NCBI GenBank assembly: GCA_020809705.1
Contig: CP085826.1
Coordinates: 4,402,001 to 4,466,000 of the forward strand
DNA: 64,000 bases
Direction: 5' to 3'
Source of the DNA: Calonectria ilicicola
Taxonomy: Eukaryota > Ascomycota > Sordariomycetes > Hypocreales > Nectriaceae
Shown here piece by piece: positions 1 through 11,902 of this stretch; the first letter of the stretch is position 1, and each line of letters starts with the position of its first letter. The notes beneath the pieces are model-generated. The model searched no databases. It was given only the letters and a program-made list of their open reading frames with translations, and was not told where the DNA came from. The position numbers were made by a program, and so were the translations under genes.

Positions 1-248
1 CCCCGGAAGCTGGGGTGCCCCACAAATGCCGAGGCACTCCCCCTCTTACCTCAGCCAAATGACTGACTGACTTGGTTGGTGGCTTGTGGGAAGCTCAGAC
101 ATTGTTACGTTTCGAGCACACGGGCTTGACACGGCTGACTGTCGTATTTTTTATTTTCTCAACAACCTCAAGCCGCTGCATTGAAATTTAGTCGCCCTCC
201 CTTACGCAAGTGACATTTCCTGATAGCTGCCCGCCGACGCTGCCCCCC

Positions 249-1429
249 ATGCCTGTCCCAGAATCAAAGTACCTGAGCCCAGTGTGGCGAGATGGCATCT
301 TCAGTCCGTATCCCCAAGTGCTTCCTGCGCGCCGCGCGCGCACCCACGCACCCCCCCCTCCCCTCCCCGCACGTTGGCCAAGCTTGGGTGAACTGACATG
401 AACCACCAGAGGATCGCGTCGTGTTTGTGACAGGTGGCGCCGGCACGATATGCAGCATGCAAACCAGAGCGCTGGTTCGTCTGGGCGCAAACGCCTGCAT
501 TATCGGGCGCAGCGTCGAGAAGACGGAAGACGTGGCCAAGGATATCGCTACGGTGAGACCTGGCGCCAAGGTTCTAGGGATCGGAGGCTGCGACGTCCGG
601 AAAGTATGATGCATGCCCTTGTTTTTGTTTGATGAAAAATGAATCGCGAAAAGAAAAAAGAGGGACATACTGATACGATGCTGCTTACTCAGGCCGAGAG
701 CCTTCAAGCCGCCGCAGACCGATGCGCCCAAGAACTGGGCGGCATCGACTATGTCATGTAGGCTTCATCCCTGATATGCCGATCTCGGGTTGAACATGAT
801 ACTCACTAACACCTTCTAGCGCTGGTGCCGCCGGCAACTTTGTGGCACCAATCGAGGGGCTCAGTTCCAACGCGTTCAAGACAGTCATGGACATTGACGT
901 GCTGGGCACATTTAACACCATCAAGGCGACCATGCCGCATCTCCTCCGCAGCTCTGATCCGCGTATCGCCTATGTTTCTGCCACATTTCACTACACGGGC
1001 ATGCCCCTGCAAGCACACGTCTCAGCCGCCAAGTCGGCCGTGGATTCACTCATGGCCAGCGTCGCCCTCGAGTATGGTCCCCGTGGCGTGACTAGCAATG
1101 TCATTGCTCCCGGCGGCGTGGGTGAGACAGAAGGCCTCGCCCGGCTTAGCAGCCAAGCCGAGACAGATCGCAAGCAATACCTTAAGGGGATTCCATCGGG
1201 CCGGCTGGCCACAGTCCGCGATGTGGCAGACGCAACCGTGTTTCTGTTCAGCGAAGCCGGAAGCTACATCAACGGGCAGCTTCTGGCCGTGGACGGAGGA
1301 GCGTGGCGGCGCCAAGGAGCCATTAGCGTAGGTGTCGATAAGAACATGGAGTATCCCGACTACCTGCTCAAGGGCGAGTTCTCCAAAAATCTCAAGGACC
1401 CTCGCAACGAGTCCAAGGCTAAGTTGTGA
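249..1429 (+). CDS. SPS19: Peroxisomal 2,4-dienoyl-CoA reductase (SPS19-type SDR)
   Basis: NADPH-dependent reduction of 2,4-dienoyl-CoA esters during beta-oxidation of unsaturated fatty acids, in peroxisomes. Exons read 249-303, 410-603, 693-757 and 820-1429, giving 307 residues. Joining exons 1 and 2 restores the sequence WRDGIFKDRVVFVTGG, with the SDR dinucleotide-binding glycine motif TGGAGTI. IDYVIAGAAGN corresponds to the SDR NAG motif (here AAGN), as expected for this subfamily, which lacks the classical YxxxK tyrosine. VNGQLLAVDGGAW-like C-terminal SDR signature is visible as INGQLLAVDGGAW. The protein ends in AKL, a valid PTS1 peroxisomal import signal (consensus S/A/C-K/R/H-L/M). The start was chosen because it is the first ATG that splices into the conserved frame. 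The tRNA gene follows 42 bp after the stop. Family identity is strong; peroxisomal location is inferred from the PTS1. Confidence 0.9.
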
Positions 1430-1471
1430 TTGGGGAGGCCGGGACGTCCATCCAGCTTTGGGATGGATCAT

Positions 1472-1545
1472 GGTTTCGTGGTCTAGTTGGTCATGGCATC
1501 TCGCTCACACCGAGAAGGTCCCCGGTTCGAGCCCGGGCGGAACCA
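1472..1545 (+). tRNA. tRNA-Val (anticodon CAC)
   Basis: A complete cloverleaf can be drawn. The acceptor stem GGTTTCG pairs with CGGAACC (one T-G pair), with an A discriminator at 1545. The D arm is followed by the anticodon stem TCTCG/CGAGA around the loop CTCACAC, giving anticodon CAC (valine). The T arm is CCCGG, loop TTCGAGC, CCGGG. There is no intron. A T-run just downstream of the gene (around 1548-1552) fits RNA polymerase III termination. Confidence 0.93.
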
Positions 1546-3304
1546 CACTTTTTGGTCATTATATATATATTTTTTGTGTCTTGTAGATGCTGTATCATGT
1601 TGGGTGAGCTGGAGTGGGGATATGGGGCTTCACGATGCGGAATTAAATCGCCATCGGCGGGGCCCGAGAAACCAAATAAAGATGGGTCCTTGCTTTTCAG
1701 GCATTGCCGTTGTTCTTGATAATATAGATAAGGCTGGAAATCTGCCGTGCCCAGATGAGGTGACAAAATCTTGTTGCGAGAGCGAATGGCGCGTGTCCGG
1801 AGATGTGTGAATCGTGAGAATCAGTAGCGTGCCGTTAGCCGATGCCGCGGAGACGTGCTGACCGACGACAAAGCCTATTTGATGCTTAACCGCGCCCTAA
1901 TACGATAAGATTGTAAGCTTGTGCTTGAAAAAAAAAAAAGGCTGCATTGTTCGATAGGGATTTTTGTCGATCCTCGGGCAGGGATTTTATGTAATCTATG
2001 TAGTAGTCATGGCTCGATGCCCCGTCGTGATAGGTCTCCAACCGCCTCTTCGCTGCAATTCGCTCGAATCGGTAGCTTGACCTTGTGTCCCCTGGCCTTA
2101 CCGTCCGTCCGTCAATGGAACGACGCACGAGGCGGGACGGGGAGACGACGGGTTAAGCCCCCAATGCTACTCTTACAATCTGATAACGAACAGACGGCGA
2201 GCTCCAGTCACATTGCATCGCGTGCACCCTTTTCGCATAAAAGGATAGACAAGGTACCCTCCTCGGTTTGTTTCAATCGGCGAACGAAATCGCCAAGTGT
2301 GTGGTGTGGTGTGGTGGTGTGTCATGGGCGGGTTTACAGGCTCTCGGTCCCTGTTCCCGGACCCGCCCCATCCGAGAGCAAGGCTACGACGGAGACGTTA
2401 AGGCACTGCTGGACCAGATAGACACACAGCTTGTGTGGATATCAGCCGGCCGATACCCTGCCTGGGACGACACCCGACGGCCGTGGCACGCAATTAGGCA
2501 GTTTGCCCGTCCAGCATCTGGTGGCCTATCAATTGGTCGGCGCTGCTCGACTGTTCGCTTCCCCGCGGACCTATGCAGGTTTGCATTAGCGGCCGTCTGG
2601 ACCAAGAGATCCTCAGAGGGCTGGCTGCGAGCTTGCGTCCATCATGAGCTTTTGCCAAGAGATGCGCCATGAGCTAGGCCTTGGACAACCGTGCCGGTTC
2701 TCTTGGCAGCCGCCTGCTGTCCACCAACACCGTCTTGAACGAGTTGATGGACGAACTGCAGGCCAATTGAGAGCAAAACGAGCCCTCAACATCGCCCGTG
2801 TGAGCATTTGATTGATGCCCTTGCTGCAGCCGGCCGTGTGCGGGGCCATATCCCACGAGCGGGGTCGTCCAATTCTCCTTGACCAAAAAAACGCACCCTA
2901 GCGCAGCCGTGGGATGGAATCATGGTGTGGTGCCCAGTCGACTTGCCTTGTCTGCTCATTCCATACCGTCATGTACCGGCCGTCTCTGTGCACCATGTCC
3001 TGCTTGGGAATAGATCATCTGCTGGGGTGGGAAAGAATTGATAACGGCAATAGTCTCCGGCCTGGTTGATGTATAAATCATATCCTGTCCCTCCCGTGCC
3101 TTCCCCTCGTGAGATGAGCCGAGCCATTGATACCCAATATTGACCTCTGCGCCTGCGCCTGTCCCCTTCTAGCGGATTGGCTCTTGTCTGCCGTGAGATA
3201 AAGCTTCCTGTCGAGGGTGTACACTGTGTGCGACATCAGATCCCTCTACCACCCCACTCATCACCGCTATCACCACCACTACCACCATCATCGTGATAGC
3301 TACA
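1546..3304. other. Intergenic spacer upstream of the phosphatase-like gene
   Basis: About 1.8 kb with no open frame that shows family resemblance or splice-consistent extension. Contains a short A-run near 1928 and CT-rich DNA with CACCAC/CACCAT repeats at about 3250-3295, just before the next start codon. Presumably the promoter and 5' leader of the gene at 3305. Confidence 0.6.
3072..3077 (+). promoter_or_regulatory. TATA-box candidate for the phosphatase-like gene
   Basis: A perfect TATAAA lies 233 bp upstream of the start codon at 3305, followed by a pyrimidine-rich stretch. Position would allow a 5' leader of roughly 200 nt. Transcription start was not determined. Confidence 0.35.
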
Positions 3305-4783
3305 ATGCAGACCAAGCTTGCGTTGCTGACCGCCCTCTCCGCCGCCCCCCTCATCTCGGCCGAGGACGTCCTGGGCGTGTACATCTTCCACCGCCACGGT
3401 GACCGTACTGCCAAGGCATGGAAGCCCGTCAATCTGACGGCTCTCGGAGCCGATGAGGTTTACACCTCCGGTACTTACTATCGTAACCGCTATGTCAACT
3501 CCAGCGCCGACTTCAAGATCAAGAGCATCAGCTCCAACACCGCTGTCCTGTCCCAGATTGAGGCTACAGCTCCCGTAGACGACGTGCTGCAAAGCTCAGC
3601 CCAAGTCTTTCTCCAAGGCCTTTACCCGCCTACTGGCCAGGTTGAGGTGCTCGCCAATGGATCCCGTGTCGAGGCGCCTCTGAACGGATACCAATACATC
3701 CCCGTTGATTCCGTTGACTCGGCTGCCAGTGCCGCGGATTCTGAGAATAGCGCCTGGCTTCAAGGCAACAGCGGTTGTGGTAATGCTGAAGTCAGCTCAA
3801 ACGATTACCTCTCGTCTTCCGAATATACGTCCACCTATAATGAGTCATTGAGCTTTTACAGAAGCCTTCTGCCTGTCATCAACGGCACTTATTCAAGGGA
3901 CCAGGCCACCTTTGAGAATGGTTACGCCAGTATGTTTGCCTTTTTATCATTTTACACCTACTACACCCCATCTCAGATATAATGACTAACGCAAATCGCT
4001 ATAGTCTTTGATCTCGTCAATGTTGCCACCATCCACAACAGTTCCATCCCTTCGGACAACCTTCTGACAAATTCTACCCTGAACCGACTGTACAGCCTTG
4101 CTTCCACCCATGAATGGAACCTTGCCTACAACAGCAGCGCCCCTGTCCGTGCTATTGCTGGCTCTGTCCTCGCTGGCCAGATTATGGAGGCCCTCACGCC
4201 CCTTGCCGAGGGTACGGCGAAGAACCCCAAGTTCAACGTTCAATTTGGCGCCTATGGTACCTTCATGGCCTTCTTTGGTCTCGCTCAGCTAGAAAAAGCT
4301 CACCCCGACTTTATGGGCATCTGCGACTACGCTTCCTCCATGACCTTTGAGCTTGTCACCAATGCTACCAACCCAAAGGCTGATGACGTGAGCGTTCGCT
4401 TCTACTTCGCCAATGGCACGGCTGCTCAGAATGAGCCCACGCTATTCCCTCTGTTCGGCCAGAGCAAGACGACTCTTTCATGGGCAGACTTTAAATCCGG
4501 CATGCAAGACTTTGCCATTGAAGATACTGACCACTGGTGCGAGATCTGCGGCAACACTGACGGCACCTGCGCTAGCTCCAACAGTTCCAGCAGTGCCGTG
4601 ACAAACTCATCCAGCGGCGATGGCGGTGTTTCCAAGCCTGTGGCAGGTGTCATTGGCGCTCTTGTCACACTTGCTGTCGTGCTGGGTATTCAGGCTATCT
4701 TCCTACTTGTAGGAGGTTTCCGCTTGGTCAAAAAATCGAGTCTGGCTCCAACAGAGGTGGCCGCTGGCGGTGTCAAGGCGTAA
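3305..4783 (+). CDS. Histidine acid phosphatase-like protein, membrane-anchored
   Basis: Exons 3305-3929 and 4005-4783 (intron with branch site GACTAAC) give 467 residues. A signal peptide (about residues 1-19, ending ISA) precedes the family's N-terminal catalytic signature RHGDRT at 30-35, whose histidine forms the phosphohistidine intermediate in acid phosphatases and phytases. There are many N-x-S/T sites. A hydrophobic segment near residues 425-450 followed by RLVKK predicts a C-terminal membrane anchor, so the enzyme domain would face outside or the secretory lumen. The usual C-terminal HD (proton donor) motif is not seen where expected: the matching region reads FGAYGTFMAFF. It may be a phosphatase with an altered mechanism or a pseudoenzyme. 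The first ATG directly precedes the signal peptide. Confidence 0.82.
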
Positions 4784-5083
4784 TGGATCAAGTGTTGAAT
4801 GTGATGCGAGAGCGATGCTTTGTCTACGAGAAGCCGAAATAATGAATTTGAATATGGTTAATTCTATGCGTGGACTAGCAATTAAATGTACTGATATCAT
4901 ACATGGATGGAATCCTTTTCACAGTGAATATGATTTGTGCTTAACCAACTTCCATTAAATATTACTCTCAGGATATTGTTTCAACATTGTTTGTCGATAC
5001 TTTAATGACAGAACCAGAGGTTCGGGACCGGTCGGACTTTTGAGACGAATGCAAGATTTGTTGGAACAACATGGGTTTGTTCA

Positions 5084-7176
5084 TTACCGAAGACCTGTAA
5101 GGGCAAGAAGATCGTGACGGTAGTAAAACGCTCGAATTCGCTTGCCGTAAACGTCTATCGGGCACAACTTAGCGTTTTGCTCACAGCGCTGCAAAGTAGT
5201 TGACTTACACATAGGAATACTCAGGGCACAAACTCCCACTTGAATGGATGCAATTGCTACCATTGTGTCCTTGATACCTCCTGCGTTGATCCAGTCGTAG
5301 GCATAAAATGTCAGGGCAAAACTGAAGAAATTCTTGAAGATAATCATGATCGTAAAGCCTTCGATTGCCAAATCACCTGTGATAATAGTTAGCTCTGCAG
5401 ATCACGAACGTCTCGAAACGTGAGGCGTGCTTACGATATGCGTCAACAATGTAGAGTGAGCTTGCAACTGCACCGATAACCATTCCCGCCACCTCGAAAC
5501 CGAAGAATACCAGGGGCACATGGTAAGTGAATTTGCCCGAGATCACGTCTCCCGCAGTGAGTCCAAATCCGTAAAGACCTATGCCTCCGATAACAAACAT
5601 CGGGAACACAAGAATAATGCGAAACTCGGGCTCATATACCCCCCCGTTGAGCTTGGTCATGAATTTAACACTTGAATCCGCAAGCACACCGGCGATTACA
5701 AACCCAAGCAGTGCACCAACGAAAGCGCCTGTGTAAGTATAGCCTGCCATGACCTCGCCCCAGTAATAAGGGGGGCCAATGAAGATAGCTGCGACAATGA
5801 CACCGATGAATACAGTCCATCCGATCATCGCACCCTGAATCAGACAACCCCAGATAAAAGCTGGATGAGTGAGCAAGGGGAAAGGCCGGAGCAAGAGCAC
5901 CCAGTAGCGCTCGTCCGTCTTTCTGCCATTAAACAGGGATAGTGACTCTATAAAAGACTTTTTTGGCGTGTCTGCGTTGCCCACTGGTTGAGGCGCACCG
6001 GATGTTGGGTAGAGAGCGAATCCGCTGTTGGGGGTCCCTGATCGTTCTGGAGCCTCCGAATCCCGACGAGTCGGTTGGGATTCCATCTTTATATTCTCCA
6101 CCACGACAGTATCGATATTGAGGTTTGCGGGGCGGCGATATGCCGTTTCGGGACAGAAGAGAAACACGGCAACCAGGGTCGGAGCCAGGAATATGGCGAC
6201 GAAAAAGAATGTCCACTTCCAGCCCAAAGTGTCTGTAATTTTCCCGACAACGATGGGAGTAAAGAAGGAACCACCAAAAACTGCCAAGTTGGTGAATGCC
6301 ATACGCAAACCTCTTTGATGGACAAAGTACAGGTCACCGATGGCAGCACTCAACAAACTCTCAAACGGGGCACATCCTACACCTTGGACCACCCGGGCTC
6401 CGATGAAACTGCCATAATTGGTACCAACTGAACCAGCCCAGGCGCTCGAGGCAATGGTAATGATGATGCCAATGATGAAAAGATGCCGCTTCCCCCAAAT
6501 ACGACCGGATGGGACAAAGAAGATGGCACCGGCACCAGCACCGAGAAGAAAGTAACCAGTTAGAAGAGCAACCTTAGTGAAATCCTTAGAGAAAAGGAGT
6601 GAGATGGTGATGGTGTTGGCGGCGAGGATTGGCCCCAAAGCCGTCACAAGAATTGCAGCAAAGCAAAGGGTGAATGTGATGAGATCTCGTTTCCATAGTG
6701 GCCAATTCAGGGGATCATTAGGGTCATCAGAGGGTTGAGGGATCTAGACGAAAACGGTGTGAGCAAATCTTTGACCGCCAGTCAAGACAGACTCGAGACA
6801 CGCCCTTGTCATAAACGACGGTCGACGGTCGGATCAGGCGGAGCTTACAAGAATGATGGGCTGTTTGCCACTATTATCACATTTAAGGCCTATATGTTCA
6901 CTAGTGGCAACCTGAGGCCGGGATGGGTCATCAAAGTAGCGAGTTGTGCCTGCGGACTATCAGCTCCGATGGTTCCGCGACGCGGTGGCGGAGGCCGATC
7001 CACGACTCCGATGAATTGGAATTCGGAGGCTTCTCGGGCAGGAATCTCGGGGGGGATGGCGGTGGGGATACGGGGAGACGGGGATGTTGAGGGAGGGGAG
7101 GCAGCAGGTCGGGTTTGGGAGGATACCTACCAGGAACGTGTTCAAGGCCCTGGGCCTCGAGGATGCCCAGCGGCAT
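5084..7176 (-). CDS. MFS transporter (drug:H+ antiporter-like, 12-14 TM)
   Basis: Five exons on the minus strand: 7176-7131, 6949-6849, 6743-5435, 5376-5209 and 5154-5084, giving 564 residues. The N-terminus MPLGILEAQGLEHVPG spliced to GTTRYFDDPSRPQ is the typical start of a large fungal MFS subgroup, and DPNDPLNWPLWKRD precedes the first membrane helix. The loop GRIWGKR after TM2-3 is the MFS motif A. A long polar central loop (about 240-300) separates two membrane halves, and the C-terminus ends in YYRHDLLALTGLR. Substrate cannot be told from sequence. It is divergently oriented to the zinc-cluster factor at 11.9 kb, but 4.7 kb of spacer lies between, so co-regulation is speculative. The last intron (5208-5155, 54 nt) has length divisible by three and no stop, so intron retention would still be translatable. 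Confidence 0.9.
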
Positions 7177-8130
7177 TTTGGGGCTGGGGGGGAAGACTAG
7201 GGATCGCGGTAGAAGGACAGCAGCTGCGGCACCCACTTGATGGCTCAGAGCATGATTAATGTAACACAGGGCGAGGGAGGCGCGGAGGCGACACAGGGCC
7301 TGGTGGAGGAGCTGGCGGAGGAGCTGGTGGAGCGGAGCAGGCCAGTGGATGAAGTTGTGGAGTGATGCAAGTTTGCGAGGATGGTTGTCCCAAGCTCGAG
7401 TCGTGAGTGGTGCTCGGCAAGCGCAGGCGCAAGCGCAGCGGTCTTGGATAGACGGGTGGCCAAGGCTTTGGGGGCTCGTCGACAGGGGGAGCGTCCCGGG
7501 GAAGACGGGGACCAGGGCTCAAGCCGTTGGCATCAGCGTCGGCCGGCCACGCATCCGGCATGAGATGCAGATGCGAGGCGACGTAAAAGGGGATGCGGCG
7601 CGAGGGAAAGGGAAAAGAAAAGAAACGAGAGGGTGCAATCGCACTGAGTAGCGCAGCTGCTGTCTGGAGACTGCATCTGACGAGGAATCGGTTCCACGCC
7701 GCCCTCCTGGGGATTCCCCCAACCGGATTAGGCCCGGTTGCCTACTGCCCTGCGAGTGCTGCTGGGCGGGCGCTAGGGGGATACTACCGATGTAACTGGG
7801 CCCGTATATTGACGAGAAAACAACTCCTAGCCCGCAGCCCTAGGCTTTCGAAATGGAAAACGCCACCGAGCTGACATTGTTGACATCGTCGCATGGCGGG
7901 ACGGGGCTAGGCGTCTCCGTTGATACTGTGAGCAACTAGAGTGGGAGAGCTAAGCGGCGTCACTGCGGCCTGCCGCTTGCCGCCCCTGGTGGGCAATTCG
8001 CATTTTAGCAGCCAAAATAGCCTGCGAGGCGGGCTGTTGACCGTTGGAACCGAGCAGCTAAAAGGCCGACAAAAAAAAGCAAGGGCGAAACCGCGGCTCC
8101 AAAGCGTGGGGATGGTGGCCCAGGCGAGGA

Positions 8131-8226
8131 AGGGAGGGTGAGCCAGAGGGTGAGCCAGAGAGAGGGTGAGCTAGAGGGTGAGCGAGAGGGTAAGGGGAAA
8201 GGGAGATGGAGAGGGAGATGGAAAGA
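8131..8226 (+). repeat. Degenerate GAGGGTGAGC purine-rich simple repeat
   Basis: Repeated units of the type GAGGGTGAGCcA/tA run from 8134 to 8192, followed by GGGAGATGGAGA-type units. This is a decaying minisatellite with no coding signal. Confidence 0.7.
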
Positions 8227-11200
8227 GCGATCAACTGACCTGCACAGTGAGGCAAACAAACAAGCAAACATGCGATCGGGGTTGGGTTAATCAGCAGCAC
8301 CTTCCAGAAACGAAGACGGCAGCAGGGGGGGGGGGGAGAAGAGACAGAGATGAAACCTCGGACCCTAAAGCACCAGCGGGTCTCGCACAAACACGATGCT
8401 GGCCTTTATTCTCCTGAAGGCGAGATCGACTAGAGAGCCTCACTTCCCTCGCTTGAACACAGACAGACGCAGCAGGCCTCAATGCGGAATCAGTCCACTG
8501 TGAACCAGACCGACTGGCGGGTCACCGGAAAAGCAAATGATCGCCTAAGACATTCGTTTCCCGCCCACCTCCAATCCAATGCACTGACAACTGGTTACCT
8601 CACATCCCAGTGGCAGGGCCAAACACTGTTCCATCGATCTCATTCGACATCGGAGGGCGATGACGATTTCATGATGGCTTTGGTGGGGTACTTGCGGTCA
8701 CTTCTCACTCATCCTTCGTGGGGCTTTCGTGCTCCATCTTGTAGTATTATTGCCTTGTCCGGTCGTTTTGGTCGGCTCTGTTGGTCAGGGAGCCTGGGCT
8801 GGCACTTGGCACACCAACCAAAATGCTCGGTCCCAGCCCGACACCAGCCCAGCCAGTCAGCATGGCCATATCGTCGTCTATCTGGAGAGGTCATGGACAG
8901 CACAACGCGGTGGCCCCTTTCTTGGTCGCATTGCTTATTCGGAGACTTCTTCAGCCACGCCCTAGCGTCTCGGTATTGGAATCTATTTGCGCGTCCCGAT
9001 CCTCACAGCAATGGGAGGGATTTCGCACCAGTAGCGCCATGGGCCGCCGACTTGTGTGGATTGCGTTGCCTGCTGATCCAGGGTTCAGGGTCCTGAGTGG
9101 TCACTGAGAGGTGTGATATTTGACGTCCCGAGCCTGATGCCTGCCTGCTGCTTCCAGTCGGGTCATGGTGGGAGGCGCTTGGTGCTCGCTGGCGGGACCG
9201 ATCACTCACCACCACCCGAGATCCCCAGATTCTAGGCTGACATCAATTGCCCAAATAGAGTGCTGGAGGGCGTCATCGGGGCTAGCGATGCCACACCCAC
9301 CGTGCCGCCGCCCATACACACTCCAGCGCACAAGTCCGTTACCACCCCACTACCGCTACATGCTGCTGTCGTTTTCCCAATAATTTGCAATATGACCTAT
9401 CACCAATCGCCCGACCTACCGACATGCCCCGCCCTACTTGCCTATGATCGCCATCGAGAACCAGCTAGGGTCATGACCGTCTGTCACTCTAGACCACACC
9501 CGAGTCTAGATGCTTGCGAGCACCGTAGTGCCTACTGTGTATTGGACCGAACAAACGTCCCTGAGGCGCCCTCGTTCTCACTACTGTAGGTACCACGGGG
9601 ACAACGTTAGGAGGGCGCCACGCCTCGCGGCGGACCGAACTGTGGGGAGTGCCAGCCTGAGCACACGGTTCAACGATTCAAGAGCTTGCTGGCCTGAGGG
9701 CCACTCTATTACGTCTGCTCTTTTTCTCATCTCGGGAAAATTGTCTCAAAACCTTATCGGTTAGAACAAGAGCAGAATTCACCGGCTGCCTCTTTGGGCA
9801 GTAGGTAAGCACAGACGCGGCTCACGAAATCCCGTCGACGAAGCCCAGTAACAGGTCACTTCGAGTTCAGCTTGGCTAACTTGTTTGCACGATGTGTGCG
9901 GCTCTAAGCTCGGTGTACCTTGTTCCGGTGAGTAGGAAAGATTTGGCGATCCCGCTCAGCTCAGCCTTATTCCTTGTACTAAGCAGACCAAACCATGTCT
10001 GGCTATGTCTGAACATCCCCTACACCCCCACTTCACGCCGGGCACTCGCTTAGCGAGCTCTTCGATAATTCTTCTGGCAGAGAGGGAACAGTATCAAAAT
10101 TTGATGTGTCGATTGTAAACGCACATCTTGATCGTCATGTTTTGCGCCGTATTAGTCCTGTAAGGGGGACGACCTACATACGCCACTTAAACCTTGTCCA
10201 TGTATCGAAATTTTCAAATGTCCATAGGCGATTGGATGCCATTGTGCTTTTTTGGAATGGTCCTTTTGGGGAAATCCCATCGGAATCATTGGGTGGTCGG
10301 GCCTGTGATTCTATGGGCTGGTCCTCGCAGTTGGTCACCACACCACGGCCCAGTAACAACCCTGGCATCGGCAGCCCGCCATCGAACAAGGGTCACCCAA
10401 ACTCCTGTACCGAGAATCTTGAGGGGTTCGGGACAAGAACTTGACACTCTATCGTGGGCAAGGATCGTCGGTGGCTTTGATAATCGCGTTGCCGACGTAT
10501 GGGTGACGCTTGATTGCCCTCTGCGCCACCTACTCTTGGAAGCTCAGAACTGGGTCCTTCACTGTCGTCGACGTGCTCCCACACTTCCACCCCATCCCCG
10601 TGCGAAGCGCGCTAATTGTGAGCGTGGGCATGGCCATTTCCTGCGTCGATCATGGTGGACGTGCCGCCGTCGTCGCGCAGCGACAGAACCCCCGAGAAAA
10701 AAAAAAGGCCCACCGACCGCAGCGCAGAACCAGCGAGAAATGGGTCAGGAAGAGGACGAGCCGGCACTACAACGGTTGCGTACGCGCATGCGCCCGCCCG
10801 CCCTTAACCATGTGGCAGAGATGGTCTATTGTACCGTATGAATAAAAAAGCACCGTAGTTTACTGTTTGGTACACACCCAAGCGCCCACGCGCCCTCGGT
10901 CCAACCCCAGGATCGACTTGGCGCCTCAGAGGCGTATTTGGGGGGCTCTTGGGGCCCTTGAATCCCACAACCCGTCATGTTCAAGGGACCAAGCTGGTAC
11001 GAGACGTCAGGTGCCGCGTTTCTCAGAAAAAAGCACGATTGCTCTCCGGCGGCCAATTGCTACCCAGGCGTGTGGGTGCGTCATATCACAGTCGCAAGTC
11101 ACAGTGTGGTGCTGTGCTGTCGTCTGCCGCCACCTCTCAACTCTGGCTGGTTTGGGTTCCCTCACAACAAATACCAGGACCTTGACTTTGTCGATGCCCT

Positions 11201-11772
11201 CCACTTTCTTGCTACCTCTGACTGGTTGCAACACGGAACCCGGGCTCTGGCGGCTCCGGTTTACCAACAGCTTCAAGATTGTGAGTTCGGAGATTCCTTC
11301 AACTGTTCAAGCTGGGTAATTCATCCCCTCGTCCCTCGTCGGAGTCGGACTTGGCTCCGGTCAAGTTCAGTTCTCTCCTGCCAGTCCCATTTTGCGAATC
11401 TTTTCCGTGCCCTCGCACTCTCTCCGCGCTGAAAAAACTCTCCCCGACCCAAAGATGTCTTGTGAGATCCCAACACCAAGGCACCCATAGCGGCCCGTTG
11501 TTGTCTTTGATCCCCAGCGCCTGACTACCCACCTGCGCGCCGACTCCTTCTCCGCCGGCCTTGTAAGGCGCTTCTTGACCATCGCCAGCCATCCCCATCA
11601 GCCCCATTTTGTCCCCTACGTGCCCGCACCCAGGCCCTCATCCGACTTGTTGTCCTTCTTCCCCTTCCGTTCCCTCCCGCTCCTATTCACTTTCATTCCA
11701 CTGTGCTGGCCGCGTCTTTGGAGAGGCACTCGAATCACCCTCACGTTATCTCGCCCCAGGGCTTTCTCGCCA

Positions 11773-11796
11773 ATGGATCAAATTATTCACATCTAG
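11773..11796 (+). promoter_or_regulatory. Candidate upstream ORF (7 codons) before the zinc-cluster gene
   Basis: ATG at 11773 opens a seven-codon frame (MDQIIHI) closed by TAG at 11794-11796, 107 nt before the main start. Another out-of-frame ATG occurs at 11884. Whether they are in the mRNA depends on an unknown transcription start. Confidence 0.3.
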
Positions 11797-11902
11797 CAAT
11801 TGCAGTCATCCTAGAGTGCTTTTTAGAGCCGCTGTATCCCCAAAGTTGCTCTATTTGCACCCACATGTGAGCGCAGCACCTCGATGCTCTGCCCTCCCCA
11901 CT

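Larger units (their letters stand above)
7177..11902. other. 4.7-kb spacer without a supportable gene
   Basis: Open frames here are short, overlap on both strands, and show no family resemblance. The region holds a purine-rich simple repeat (8131-8226), a run of 12 G (8325-8336), and the presumed leader of the zinc-cluster gene with a short upstream ORF at 11773-11796. It is not strongly AT-rich, so it does not look like RIP-mutated transposon DNA. Confidence 0.5.

Noticed and set aside
8482..9107. 204-codon plus-strand open frame
   Set aside because: No domain, no signal peptide, composition Ser/Trp-rich in a non-coding way, and open frames also exist on the other strand.
10194..10841. 215-codon plus-strand open frame
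   Set aside because: Arg/Pro-rich and low in complexity toward its end; no resemblance or splicing evidence.
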